The notes beneath the pieces are model-generated. The model saw nothing but the letters and a program-made list of their open reading frames with translations, did no database searches and was not told the DNA's origin. A DNA stretch of 64,000 nucleotides from JAPPHA01 sp963664045 (GTDB taxonomy: Bacteria; Pseudomonadota; Alphaproteobacteria; Rhodobacterales; Rhodobacteraceae). Made by a program: the position numbers and the translations under genes. Below are positions 35,419 to 43,981 of this stretch, in pieces. Numbering within the stretch: position 1 is the first letter of the stretch; each line of letters opens with the position of its first letter. Where the stretch lies: positions 62,001 through 126,000 of the forward strand of contig CAXXGT010000001.1 in the NCBI GenBank assembly GCA_963664045.2. The letters run 5' to 3'.

Positions 35419-37257
35419 TCATTCGCCGGCCGGTTCAACCCTCGTGATCTTGCAGCACGCGCGGTTGAGCCAGGCTGCAGTCTTGGGTGTACAGTGAGGC
35501 GACAGGGTTTCGAAAATGGTTTCATGGTAGGAATCCAGCCATTCGATTTCATCCCCGTGCAGGAGGGATGAATCGATCAGCCGGTGTTCCAGCGGCGCCA
35601 GTGTCAATGTCCTGAACTGCAGCATTTCCCGTTCTGCCGAACCAGAGTCCCATCGGTCGACCGCAAGCAGGTTTTCGATCCTGATTCCGAAACGGTTCTT
35701 GCGGTAATAGCCTGGTTCGTTCGACACGATCATGCCGGCTTCAAGCGGGACGTCCGAACGGCGCGAAATAGCCTGCGGACCCTCGTGAACATCAAGATAC
35801 GCGCCAACTCCATGCCCCGTGCCATGGCCATAGTCCATCCCCGATCCCCATAATGGTACGCGCGCGATTGCATCTAAGTGGCATCCGGCGATTCCACCAC
35901 ACGGCCAGCGGAGCCGCGACATGGCGATCATGCCCTTGAGAACCAGGGTATAGGCACGGATCACGTGCGCGTCAGGAGTGCCGAATACAAGAGTCCGGGT
36001 TATGTCCGTGGTGCCGTCCTCGTATTGTCCGCCACTGTCTATGACGACGACATCATTGTCATTGATCCTGCGATTCGAAGATTCGGTCACCCGGTAATGG
36101 ATGATCGCTCCGTTGGGACCGGATCCGCAAATCGTGTCGAATGCGATGTCCTTCAGTTCTCCGGTCGCTCTGCGGCAACTCTCGAGTTTCCGGACCAGGT
36201 CGATTTCAGAGAGGGCCTGGTCGTGTGCCGCGCCGGCGAGCCATGACAGGAATTCGGCGAACGCGACACCATCTCGTTGATGTGCCGCCTCGATTCCCCT
36301 CAATTCCGTTTCGTTCTTGATGGCCTTCGCCAGGACGACCGGGTCACGGGCACGAACGATCTTCGCACCGGAATCGGTAACCCGGCGGAAAAGGCGATCC
36401 GGCGTCCGCGCTGGATCGACCATGACAGGTTCGGGCAGGTTTTCGAGGAATCCGTCGAGGGAAGCGGGAGGATGAATGGTGATCCCTGATCCAAGGTGTG
36501 CCTTGAGGCCTTCGTCCGCCTTTTCTTCTTGCATGAACAGGTCGACGGCACCGTTTTCCCCGATGACGGCAAAGGCCAGGGTGACCGGTGTCCTCTCGAC
36601 ATCGGAGCCGCGCGTGTTCAAGAGCCATGCGATCGAATCCGGTCTGGTGATCAGGGCACTTCGGCAGCCCTTTGCGCGGAGCTTCTCGGTAATGCTGTTC
36701 CTCTTGTCCCCTGACGAACGCCCCGCCCGGCTCAGCGGGTAAGGCCTCATCGGATGCATCGGCCGTTCCGGACGGTCGGTCCAGATTCGGTCAACCAGGT
36801 TGTCACACGGGCAAAGACAGCAGTTCCGAGTCAGCGACGTGAATTTCTCGACCAGTCTTTCGATCCATGACCGGCTGTGCAGCCAGGGATCGTAGCCGAT
36901 CAACCGGGAATTCCCCCTGTCATCGTCAGCCGCCAGGAACGCGATGATCCGGTGGATGTCGTGCGAAACGACCGTGATTTGGTTTGTATCGACCTCGAGG
37001 CCGGCTTGAACCGTGTAACGGCCGTCAACGAAAAGCTGCGCGGTTTCGCCAAGTACGATCAACAGACCGGCAGATCCCGTGAACCCGGTCACCCAGGCCA
37101 GCCGGCGGTCTGCGGGACCCTGTCCACTGCCCAGCCACGGGTCTGTGGACGGCACGAGGAATCCATCGAGTTCCTCATTGCGCATCTCTCGCCGGAGCAT
37201 GTCGAGGCGCTTCTCCCCGACCTCGGGAGTGGCGTTGGACGTGAAATTCTGAAACAT
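35419..37257 (-). CDS. Xaa-Pro aminopeptidase (M24B, aminopeptidase P type)
   Basis: A 612-residue two-metal peptidase that releases an N-terminal residue before proline. Metal ligands are D407 and D418 (DSGG...TDITRT), H482 (GTGHGVG), E514 (SNEPGYY) and E528 (RIEN). Two N-terminal creatinase-like domains (about residues 20-310) precede the pita-bread fold, as in the long aminopeptidase P proteins of alphaproteobacteria and eukaryotes. The ATG shares one base with the cobT stop, so it is probably cotranscribed with cobS and cobT, with no obvious metabolic link. Confidence 0.92.
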   Translation of the reverse strand: MFQNFTSNATPEVGEKRLDMLRREMRNEELDGFLVPSTDPWLGSGQGPADRRLAWVTGFTGSAGLLIVLGETAQLFVDGRYTVQAGLEVDTNQITVVSHDIHRIIAFLAADDDRGNSRLIGYDPWLHSRSWIERLVEKFTSLTRNCCLCPCDNLVDRIWTDRPERPMHPMRPYPLSRAGRSSGDKRNSITEKLRAKGCRSALITRPDSIAWLLNTRGSDVERTPVTLAFAVIGENGAVDLFMQEEKADEGLKAHLGSGITIHPPASLDGFLENLPEPVMVDPARTPDRLFRRVTDSGAKIVRARDPVVLAKAIKNETELRGIEAAHQRDGVAFAEFLSWLAGAAHDQALSEIDLVRKLESCRRATGELKDIAFDTICGSGPNGAIIHYRVTESSNRRINDNDVVVIDSGGQYEDGTTDITRTLVFGTPDAHVIRAYTLVLKGMIAMSRLRWPCGGIAGCHLDAIARVPLWGSGMDYGHGTGHGVGAYLDVHEGPQAISRRSDVPLEAGMIVSNEPGYYRKNRFGIRIENLLAVDRWDSGSAEREMLQFRTLTLAPLEHRLIDSSLLHGDEIEWLDSYHETIFETLSPHCTPKTAAWLNRACCKITRVEPAGE

Positions 37258-39119
37258 CAGGCGGCTGGGATGGAGCGAAACTGCCCTGCTGAAACCGGGT
37301 CGCGATCGAAAAGCGCGGCAAGTTGCTCGGTCATCACGCCGGCAAGCTGTTCGGCGTCCGTGATCGTGACCGCGCGCCTGTAGTACCTGTTGACGTCATG
37401 GCCGATCCCGATAGCGATGAGCTCGACGATCCGTCTCTCCTCGATCATGGCGATGACGTCCCGAAGGTGTTTTTCGAGGTAGTTCGCGGAATTGACCGAC
37501 AAGGTGCTGTCGTCCACCGGCGCGCCGTCGGAGATGACCATCAGGATATGCCGCTGTTCCGGCCGCCGGACTATTCGGCGATATGCCCATTCGAGAGCTT
37601 CGCCGTCAATGTTCTCCTTGAGAATCCCTTCCTTCATCATCAGCCCGAGACCGGGTCTGGCGCGCCGCCACGGAGCGTCCGCGGCCTTGTAGACGACGTG
37701 CCGAATGTCGTTCAATCTTCCGGGCGTCTGCGGCCTCCCGGCAGCCAGCCACTTTTCCCGTGACTTTCCGCCTTTCCATGCCCGCGTCGTGAATCCGAGG
37801 ATTTCGCACTTGACCTGGCAGCGTTCCAGCGTTTGTGCGAGCACATCGGCACAAATCGCGGAAATCGAGATGGGACGCCCCCGCATGGACCCGGAATTGT
37901 CCAGAAGGATCGTGACGACCGTATCAAGAAACTTGATGTCCCTTTCGACCTTGAATGACAATGGAGTCGTCGGATTTGCAACGATGCGCGCCAACCGCCC
38001 CGTGTCCAGGATTCCTTCTTCCATGTCGAACTGCCATGACCTGTTTTGCTGGGCCTGCAACCGTCGCTGCAACCGGTTTGCCAGCTTGGATACGGCGCCT
38101 TTCAAGGGTTCGAGTTGCTGGTCCAGGTACGAACGCAGGCGTTCCAGTTCTTCCGACTCGGCAAGTTCATTCGCGGATACCTCCTCGTCGAATTCGGTGG
38201 TGAACACCCTGTAGTCCGGATCGGCGTCCGAAATCGGCAGGATAACGGGCGGGTCGGGCGGAGTCTCCGCGTCCGAGGCGTTCTCGGAATCATCCTCGTC
38301 CGAGACTTCGCCATCGGTGTGTATCATTTCGACATCCGAATCGTCCCTGTCTTCGCCTGAATCAGGTTGCAGCTCCATGTCATCGGACGGACCTTCTTCG
38401 GAAGCGGAATCTCCGTCTCCACCATCGTCTGCCTCTTCCGGCTCTTCGGGATTTTCGGGCGCGTCCGCGTCCGGGTCCTGACCGAGCTGTTCACCGAAAC
38501 CAAGATCGCTGATCAGCTGCCTGCTCAGGCGCCCGAAATCCTTCTGGCACTCCAGCACCGAATCGATCCTGTCCAGCGTCTCGGCCGCATGTTCCTCGAT
38601 ATGTCCCCGCCACAGTTCCACCACATGTGCAGCAACGGATGGGAGCTTACGCCCGGTCGCACGCTGCCGGATGAGATGCCCGACCGCGGTTGCCAGGGGA
38701 ACAGAGGCCACGTCCTCCGGGTCGCTCGCCAAGAAACTCTTGAGATCTGCAGAAATCTTGGCGTCGATATTGGCAGCACAGCCCGGCATCGCCCGAACGC
38801 CTAGGGCCTCGCAACGCGCGGTTTCCATGCACTCGTACAGTTCCCTGGCCGTCGGCCCTTCGGGCGCAAAGTGCTTGTGAGTCGACTCGTCGTGAAATCT
38901 CAACTTGAGTGCGAGCGCATCAGCGGTTCCCCGGATTCGCAGGATCGAGTCGTCATTCAACCTGCGCGGAACATGCGGCAACCTGATCGCGTCACCCGAA
39001 GCCGCGGGCGAATCCACGCCAAAGGTGACATCGAGTTCAGGCCGATTGGCCATCGCCCGGGTCGCTTCGGTCAGTGCCTTCTTGAAAGGATCGGGCGGGG
39101 AATGATTGGCTCCGGTCAT
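37257..39119 (-). CDS. cobT: Aerobic cobaltochelatase subunit CobT
   Basis: A 620-residue subunit of the CobNST complex that inserts cobalt into hydrogenobyrinate diamide in aerobic cobalamin synthesis. The C-terminal von Willebrand A-like domain carries the MIDAS motif DNSGS at residues 407-411. A very acidic linker fills about 213-290. The N-terminal region HDESTHKHFAPEG is typical of CobT. It follows cobS by 29 bases. The catalytic subunit CobN is not in the window. Confidence 0.95.
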   Translation of the reverse strand: MTGANHSPPDPFKKALTEATRAMANRPELDVTFGVDSPAASGDAIRLPHVPRRLNDDSILRIRGTADALALKLRFHDESTHKHFAPEGPTARELYECMETARCEALGVRAMPGCAANIDAKISADLKSFLASDPEDVASVPLATAVGHLIRQRATGRKLPSVAAHVVELWRGHIEEHAAETLDRIDSVLECQKDFGRLSRQLISDLGFGEQLGQDPDADAPENPEEPEEADDGGDGDSASEEGPSDDMELQPDSGEDRDDSDVEMIHTDGEVSDEDDSENASDAETPPDPPVILPISDADPDYRVFTTEFDEEVSANELAESEELERLRSYLDQQLEPLKGAVSKLANRLQRRLQAQQNRSWQFDMEEGILDTGRLARIVANPTTPLSFKVERDIKFLDTVVTILLDNSGSMRGRPISISAICADVLAQTLERCQVKCEILGFTTRAWKGGKSREKWLAAGRPQTPGRLNDIRHVVYKAADAPWRRARPGLGLMMKEGILKENIDGEALEWAYRRIVRRPEQRHILMVISDGAPVDDSTLSVNSANYLEKHLRDVIAMIEERRIVELIAIGIGHDVNRYYRRAVTITDAEQLAGVMTEQLAALFDRDPVSAGQFRSIPAA

Positions 39120-39148
39120 GGCGTGTTCGATCCGGGCGTCGAATTAAT

Positions 39149-40123
39149 TCAACCCAGGCTGATTGACGCAGCGCTTTCGGGCAATTCCTGGTCAAAGCAA
39201 CGCTGGTAGAATTCCGCGACCGTTGCTCGTTCGAGTTCGTCGCATTTGTTGAGAAATGTCAGGCGGAAAGCGAAGCCTAGGTCGCCGAAGATCCGTGCGT
39301 TCTCTGCCCAGGAAATCACCGTTCTCGGAGACATGACGGTCGAAATGTCGCCGTTCATGAAAGCGGTTCGGGTCAGGTTCGCGACGGTGACCATCCGGGC
39401 AATTTCTTCGGGCGATTCTTTCGGGCACTTGGCCTCGACGATTTTGCATTCGGCGTCATGACTCAGGTAGTTCAACGTGGCGACCATGGACCAGCGGTCC
39501 ATTTGCCCCTGATTGATTTGCTGCGTTCCGTGGTAGAGTCCGGTCGTATCGCCGAGCCCGACCGTGTTGGCGGTCGCGAACAGGCGGAAGCAGGGGTGCG
39601 GGTGGATGACCTCGTTCTGATCAAGGAGCGTCAGCTTCCCGTCAACTTCGAGGACGCGTTGAATCACGAACATGACGTCCGCCCGGCCGGCGTCGTATTC
39701 GTCAAACACGATGGCAACCGGATTTCGGAGTGCCCAGGGCAGGATGCCTTCGTGGAATTCCGTGACCTGCTTGCCATTCCTGATCTTGATCGCGTCCTTG
39801 CCGATCAGGTCGATACGACTGATGTGGCTGTCGAGGTTGACCCTGGCGCAGGGCCAGCAAAGCCGTGCGGCAACCTGTTCGATATGCGTCGACTTTCCAG
39901 TCCCGTGGTATCCCTGGATCAGAACCCGGCGATTAAAGGCGAAACCGGCGAGGATCGCGTGCGTTGTTTCCGGGTCGAATCGGTAGCTTTCGTCGATCGG
40001 CGGAACCCTCTCGCCGGGGTCTGCAAACGCGTAGATTTCCATTTTGCTTTCGAAGCCGAACGCCTCGTCAACTCTCACCCGCAGGGTGGGGCGTGCGACC
40101 GCTTCTAGACTCCCGTCCGCCAT
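39149..40123 (-). CDS. cobS: Aerobic cobaltochelatase AAA+ subunit CobS
   Basis: A 324-residue AAA+ ATPase that powers cobalt insertion together with CobT and CobN. The Walker A motif GYHGTGKST is at residues 71-79 and Walker B IVFDEYD ends at 144. The sensor region reads LFATANTVGLGDTTG. The family is close to the MoxR-like ATPases, but the length, the CobT neighbour and the C-terminus support CobS. Confidence 0.95.
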   Translation of the reverse strand: MADGSLEAVARPTLRVRVDEAFGFESKMEIYAFADPGERVPPIDESYRFDPETTHAILAGFAFNRRVLIQGYHGTGKSTHIEQVAARLCWPCARVNLDSHISRIDLIGKDAIKIRNGKQVTEFHEGILPWALRNPVAIVFDEYDAGRADVMFVIQRVLEVDGKLTLLDQNEVIHPHPCFRLFATANTVGLGDTTGLYHGTQQINQGQMDRWSMVATLNYLSHDAECKIVEAKCPKESPEEIARMVTVANLTRTAFMNGDISTVMSPRTVISWAENARIFGDLGFAFRLTFLNKCDELERATVAEFYQRCFDQELPESAASISLG

Positions 40124-40464
40124 ATTCGATTCCGTTTTCGTGCTAATTGAGAAAAAATGCAGACCGGACGCTTAGTGGAACAATATCGGTTGAGGTGCAA
40201 GTAGCAGCTCTTTCCGGTAGCCGGCTTTCTCTTGTGGTCGTCGATTCCTGTTGCGTCAGCCGGGTCAGCGGTTTCCGGGAGTTCCTGCGCCATGCAAACG
40301 GCGGCGGTCATTGCCAATATTCGCCGCGTTGCCGTTTGGCTTCCAGGTTTCCGTCAATGCCCTTGACCGGTTTCCGGGACGATGCATGCCGGTCGCACCC
40401 GAATTCGCGGCGTGACAGGAGTCGTTATGCGGGAAACGATGGCCGCGGGGGACCTTAAGGCAAG

Positions 40465-41097
40465 TCAATCCCGAAAACCCGGACTCTTGCGAATCTGCTC
40501 CCAGGCCCAGACAACATCCTGGAGACGGGCTTCTTCGGTCCGGTCTCCTCCGTTCAGGTCAGGATGCAGGTCCTTGACGAGCTGCTTGTACTGCTTGCGA
40601 ATGGATTCCATTGACCAATGGTCCCGCGCATCGAGAATGTCGAGCGCCCGTCGTTCCACGGGCGACAGTTTTCGTGCGTTTCCCAGCCGGTTGCCCGGCC
40701 CCGGATTCTGTGTCGAGTTAAAGCCAAGTACGTCGAGCGGGTCGTCGACTCCGAAGCGGTCCCATGCAACCGAGGCGCCGCGTGGTTCGGAGTCACCCCA
40801 GGGAACATCATTGTCTTCCGGATCCTCGTCTCCGGTCGCAGCGGGATCACCGTGGTTGTCGAAAAAGTTCCACCTGAGATTGTACTGTCGTGCATGGCGG
40901 CGACAGTACCAGGTCACGCCGGGCTTCTGGTCCGGATGTTTTGGAGCACGGTACTTGCCCGGCTCTTCGCACCCCGGGTGCTCGCACTTTCGAACGGACG
41001 TCTCGAATGCTCCGGACATGCCCCTGCGCGACCGGGCGCGGCGGCGCTTGTAGGCTGATACCGAAATATCGTATTCGAAGGGCGACCCCTTGGTCAT
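40465..41097 (-). CDS. DnaJ-domain protein with N-terminal cysteine motif
   Basis: About 210 residues when started at ATG 41097. The C-terminal 60 residues form a J domain with the HPD tripeptide in LVKDLHPDLNGGD, which activates an Hsp70. The N-terminal half holds CEHPGCEEPGKY and WYCRRHARQYN, suggesting a zinc-binding site of the pattern CxxxxC...CRRH. A similar small protein sits next to cobS-cobT in related alphaproteobacteria, from memory. An upstream in-frame start at 41136 is less likely. It is divergently transcribed from bolA. Confidence 0.88.
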   Translation of the reverse strand: MTKGSPFEYDISVSAYKRRRARSRRGMSGAFETSVRKCEHPGCEEPGKYRAPKHPDQKPGVTWYCRRHARQYNLRWNFFDNHGDPAATGDEDPEDNDVPWGDSEPRGASVAWDRFGVDDPLDVLGFNSTQNPGPGNRLGNARKLSPVERRALDILDARDHWSMESIRKQYKQLVKDLHPDLNGGDRTEEARLQDVVWAWEQIRKSPGFRD

Positions 41098-41190
41098 CAC
41101 ACCACCCGGCGATTTCGAATTCGGATTCGGCAGCATACACGATCGAGACGATTATCCCAGCAGGAATTGCCAGAAAACTTGGAGTGTTTC

Positions 41191-41457
41191 ATGGGCCGAA
41201 AGGAAAGGATGGAGAAGGTCTTGAGACGGGAATTCGCTCCTGCCGTGCTCGAGATTATTGACGAAAGCGCTGCGCACCGTGGTCACGCCGGTTACAGGGA
41301 AGGGGGCGAGACCCATTACAGGGTGCGTATTCGCGCCGTGTCGCTTAGTGGTCTGAGCCGGGTAGAGCGCCAGCGGCGAATTTATCGATCGCTATCGGCA
41401 GAGTTTTCGTCGGGCCTCCATGCACTGTCGCTGGATGCCGATGGTCTTGGACCGTAG
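41191..41457 (+). CDS. bolA: BolA-family protein
   Basis: An 88-residue protein with the BolA fold. RGHAGYREGGETHYRVRI and LHALSLDADG are the expected strand and helix blocks. BolA proteins pair with monothiol glutaredoxins in iron-sulfur signalling and also affect envelope genes. ATG 41191 was chosen because GGAG lies seven bases upstream; a TTG at 41167 is possible. It is divergent from the DnaJ-domain gene. Confidence 0.9.
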   Translation: MGRKERMEKVLRREFAPAVLEIIDESAAHRGHAGYREGGETHYRVRIRAVSLSGLSRVERQRRIYRSLSAEFSSGLHALSLDADGLGP

Positions 41458-41560
41458 TGCCAAATTGACGTCTTCCGTTCGCGCGGGTGAACGAGGTCCC
41501 GAGAGCCGGCGGACGACTTGCGCCTCGCAAACGGTTTGGTGGTCCGGTCAGACCAGGGGT

Positions 41561-41974
41561 TCAGGATCTACCGACCGGCGGCGTGGGACGAAACGCGGTT
41601 TCGTCATCAGGAAGTGGCCTGGACGTAATCGGAGGCGTTGGCCTGACGCCGGCCTCCGGCCGGCCAAAGCCCGCTGGTGGTCCGTTGTCTTCGGGGCCGA
41701 CCATCGGCGGACCAAAATCGTGCTGGATCGGGTCATCGAAGGCTATCGGTCGCCGGAAAACCAAAAAGGAAGCGACCTCGACAACCTTGGTTCGGAACAA
41801 TCCGGATCTGTACTCGATCGGGAACGTGTCGGTTCGCACATACTCCCATCCCTCCTGCGCCGCATTGTTCAATTGTTCCGTCAGGCCGATGGCAAGCCTG
41901 GTACTGGGGCAACGAACACCCCGGATGCGTCCAGGTTGACGCGGGACCGGTTCCATCTTGTATTCGTGCTGCAT
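41561..41974 (-). CDS. DUF4177-like conserved protein
   Basis: A 137-residue protein. MQHEYKMEPVPRQPGRIRG and AAQEGWEYVRTDTFPIEYRS match the conserved pattern of the DUF4177 domain, as I recall it, here with a longer proline-rich tail (RPTPPITSRPLPDD). The ATG at 41974 gives the typical N-terminus. Function is unknown. It lies 73 bases downstream of gatB and may be cotranscribed with it. Confidence 0.65.
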   Translation of the reverse strand: MQHEYKMEPVPRQPGRIRGVRCPSTRLAIGLTEQLNNAAQEGWEYVRTDTFPIEYRSGLFRTKVVEVASFLVFRRPIAFDDPIQHDFGPPMVGPEDNGPPAGFGRPEAGVRPTPPITSRPLPDDETAFRPTPPVGRS

Positions 41975-42046
41975 CGTTTTTTTGACCTGGTGGTGTCGGG
42001 CGGAATTTCGCATCCTGCGCGGTCGGGCATTTCCCTGATTATCAGT

Positions 42047-43579
42047 TTACTTCAGCAATCTCGACCGCAACAACTCGTTTACTAGTTTTGGGTTGGCTTT
42101 TCCACCGGTTGCTTTCATGACCTGGCCAACGAACCACCCGAGGACCTTTGGATTGCTCCCGAGTCTTTCAACCTGATCGGGAGAAGAGGCAACGACCTCT
42201 TCAACCACCGATTCGATCGCCGACAGGTCCGTGACCTGTTTCATCCCGCGGCGTTCGACAATCTCTGAGGGATCGCCACCTTCAGTCCAGACAATCTCAA
42301 ACAATTCCTTGGCGATCTTGCCGGAGATTTCCTCGGCGGAGATCAGATCGAGAATGCCCCCCAGTTGACTGGCAGATACCGGACAGTCCTCGATGGACCA
42401 GCCTTCCTTGTTCAGCCGCCCGAACAGGTCATTGACGACCCAGTTGGCCGCGAGTTTCCCGTCCCTGCCGCCGGCGACAGCTTCGAAATAGTCGGCATCC
42501 GCGACCTCTGCGGTCAGCACGCCCGCATCATACTCGGTCAGGCCGTAATCGCGGACGAAACGGAAACGTTTCTCGTCAGGCAGTTCCGGCAGGGATTCGG
42601 CGATGGCGTCAATGCGGGACGGGTCGAGCCGCAGCGGCAGGAGATCGGGACATGGAAAGTACCGGTAGTCCTGGGCTTCTTCCTTGGAACGCATGGACCG
42701 GGTTTCGGAGCGATCGGGATCAAACAGCCTGGTCTCCTGCCGAACCGTGCCTCCGTCCTCGAGAATTCCCGCCTGCCTCCGGGCCTCGTTTTCGATCGCC
42801 TGCTGTATGAACCTCATGGAGTTCATGTTCTTGATTTCGCAACGCGTTCCCAGGCGGGAGGCGTCACCGGTTTCGCGAAACGCTTCATGGTCTCCGGGTC
42901 GGCAGACGGACACGTTGACGTCAGCGCGCAGGCTGCCTTCCTGCATGTTGCCGTCGCAAGTCCCGAGGTAACGCATTATCTGCCGCAGTTTGCCAAGGTA
43001 GGCCGCGGCTTCGTCAGGTCCCCGGATGTCCGGACGGCTGACAATTTCCATCAGTGCGACGCCGGTGCGGTTGAAATCGACGAACGAGTTTTCAGGGTCC
43101 ATGTCGTGGACGGACTTTCCGGCATCCTGTTCCAGATGAATACGTTCTATGCGTACACGCCTCACCGACCCCGGACCGACGTTGACGAACACCTCTCCCT
43201 CCCCGACGATCGGATGGTACAATTGCGAAATCTGGTATCCTTGCGGCAGGTCGGGGTAGAAATAGTTCTTCCGGTCGAACTGGCTGACAAGGTTGATCTT
43301 TGCCCGGAGCCCCAACCCTGTGCGTATCGCCTGGTCGATGCAGAAGTCGTTCACGACCGGCAGCATTCCGGGCATGGCGGCGTCGACAAAGGACACGTTG
43401 ACGTTGGGACTTGCCCCGAATGATGTCGAAGCTCCGGAAAACAGTTTCGAGTTCGAACTGACCTGGGCATGGACCTCCAAGCCGACAACGACCTCCCATT
43501 CGCTCCTGGCCGCTCTGAACGTCCAGGGCGTTGGCTCCTGTTGCCGACTCTCGGTCGCTGATTTGCTTGGCTGGGTCAT
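42047..43579 (-). CDS. gatB: Asp-tRNA(Asn)/Glu-tRNA(Gln) amidotransferase subunit B
   Basis: A 510-residue kinase subunit of the GatCAB amidotransferase, which makes Asn-tRNA or Gln-tRNA from misacylated precursors. VVVGLEVHAQVSSNSKLFSG is the N-terminal catalytic block, YFYPDLPQGYQISQ is the GatB signature, and ADVNVSVCRPG and GTRCEIKNMNSMR are further motifs. The C-terminal YqeY-like tail (ATGGKANPKLVNELLRSRL) is present. The ATG at 43579 was chosen because upstream codons read as non-family sequence. gatC and gatA are not in the window. Confidence 0.95.
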   Translation of the reverse strand: MTQPSKSATESRQQEPTPWTFRAARSEWEVVVGLEVHAQVSSNSKLFSGASTSFGASPNVNVSFVDAAMPGMLPVVNDFCIDQAIRTGLGLRAKINLVSQFDRKNYFYPDLPQGYQISQLYHPIVGEGEVFVNVGPGSVRRVRIERIHLEQDAGKSVHDMDPENSFVDFNRTGVALMEIVSRPDIRGPDEAAAYLGKLRQIMRYLGTCDGNMQEGSLRADVNVSVCRPGDHEAFRETGDASRLGTRCEIKNMNSMRFIQQAIENEARRQAGILEDGGTVRQETRLFDPDRSETRSMRSKEEAQDYRYFPCPDLLPLRLDPSRIDAIAESLPELPDEKRFRFVRDYGLTEYDAGVLTAEVADADYFEAVAGGRDGKLAANWVVNDLFGRLNKEGWSIEDCPVSASQLGGILDLISAEEISGKIAKELFEIVWTEGGDPSEIVERRGMKQVTDLSAIESVVEEVVASSPDQVERLGSNPKVLGWFVGQVMKATGGKANPKLVNELLRSRLLK

Positions 43580-43981
43580 TGACCGGCGACGCCCCCTCTG
43601 CCATTTCCGGCCCGTTAATAAATCCGGTGAATCTGCCTCGCAAGTACCGATAAAGGCTGTGCTCGGCCGCACCGGCGGCTCGTCGAATTCGGAGATTCGG
43701 CAAAGGGAGATGTCGCGGGTGAGGTCAGCACCTGGATCTCGCTGCTTTCCATCGCCACCTGCTTGCCAATGTTCCCTTCGTGATTCCGTGATCTGCCTCG
43801 ACGATGACCCGCCATCTGGCGGACAACGGCATGGAGCTTCCTGGCAGAAACAGCATGCGGTGGTCCCGGACGCGAATTCGCGCACGGCAAGGTTGCCGTC
43901 CCCGGAAATCTGGACTACCCACCAAACGTTGACCCACCAGCTCAACAGGTCTCGAGGCAGAACAATTCAAGGGGAGTCGCC
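43580..43981. other. Divergent promoter region between gatB and the malate synthase gene
   Basis: About 400 bases with no supported gene. It must contain the promoters of both genes. AAGGGGAG just before 43982 is the ribosome-binding site of the malate synthase gene. No operator or hairpin was identified. Confidence 0.5.

Noticed and set aside
43580..43945. Extension of gatB upstream to 43945
   Set aside because: The added 122 residues are Trp/Cys-rich and unrelated to GatB.
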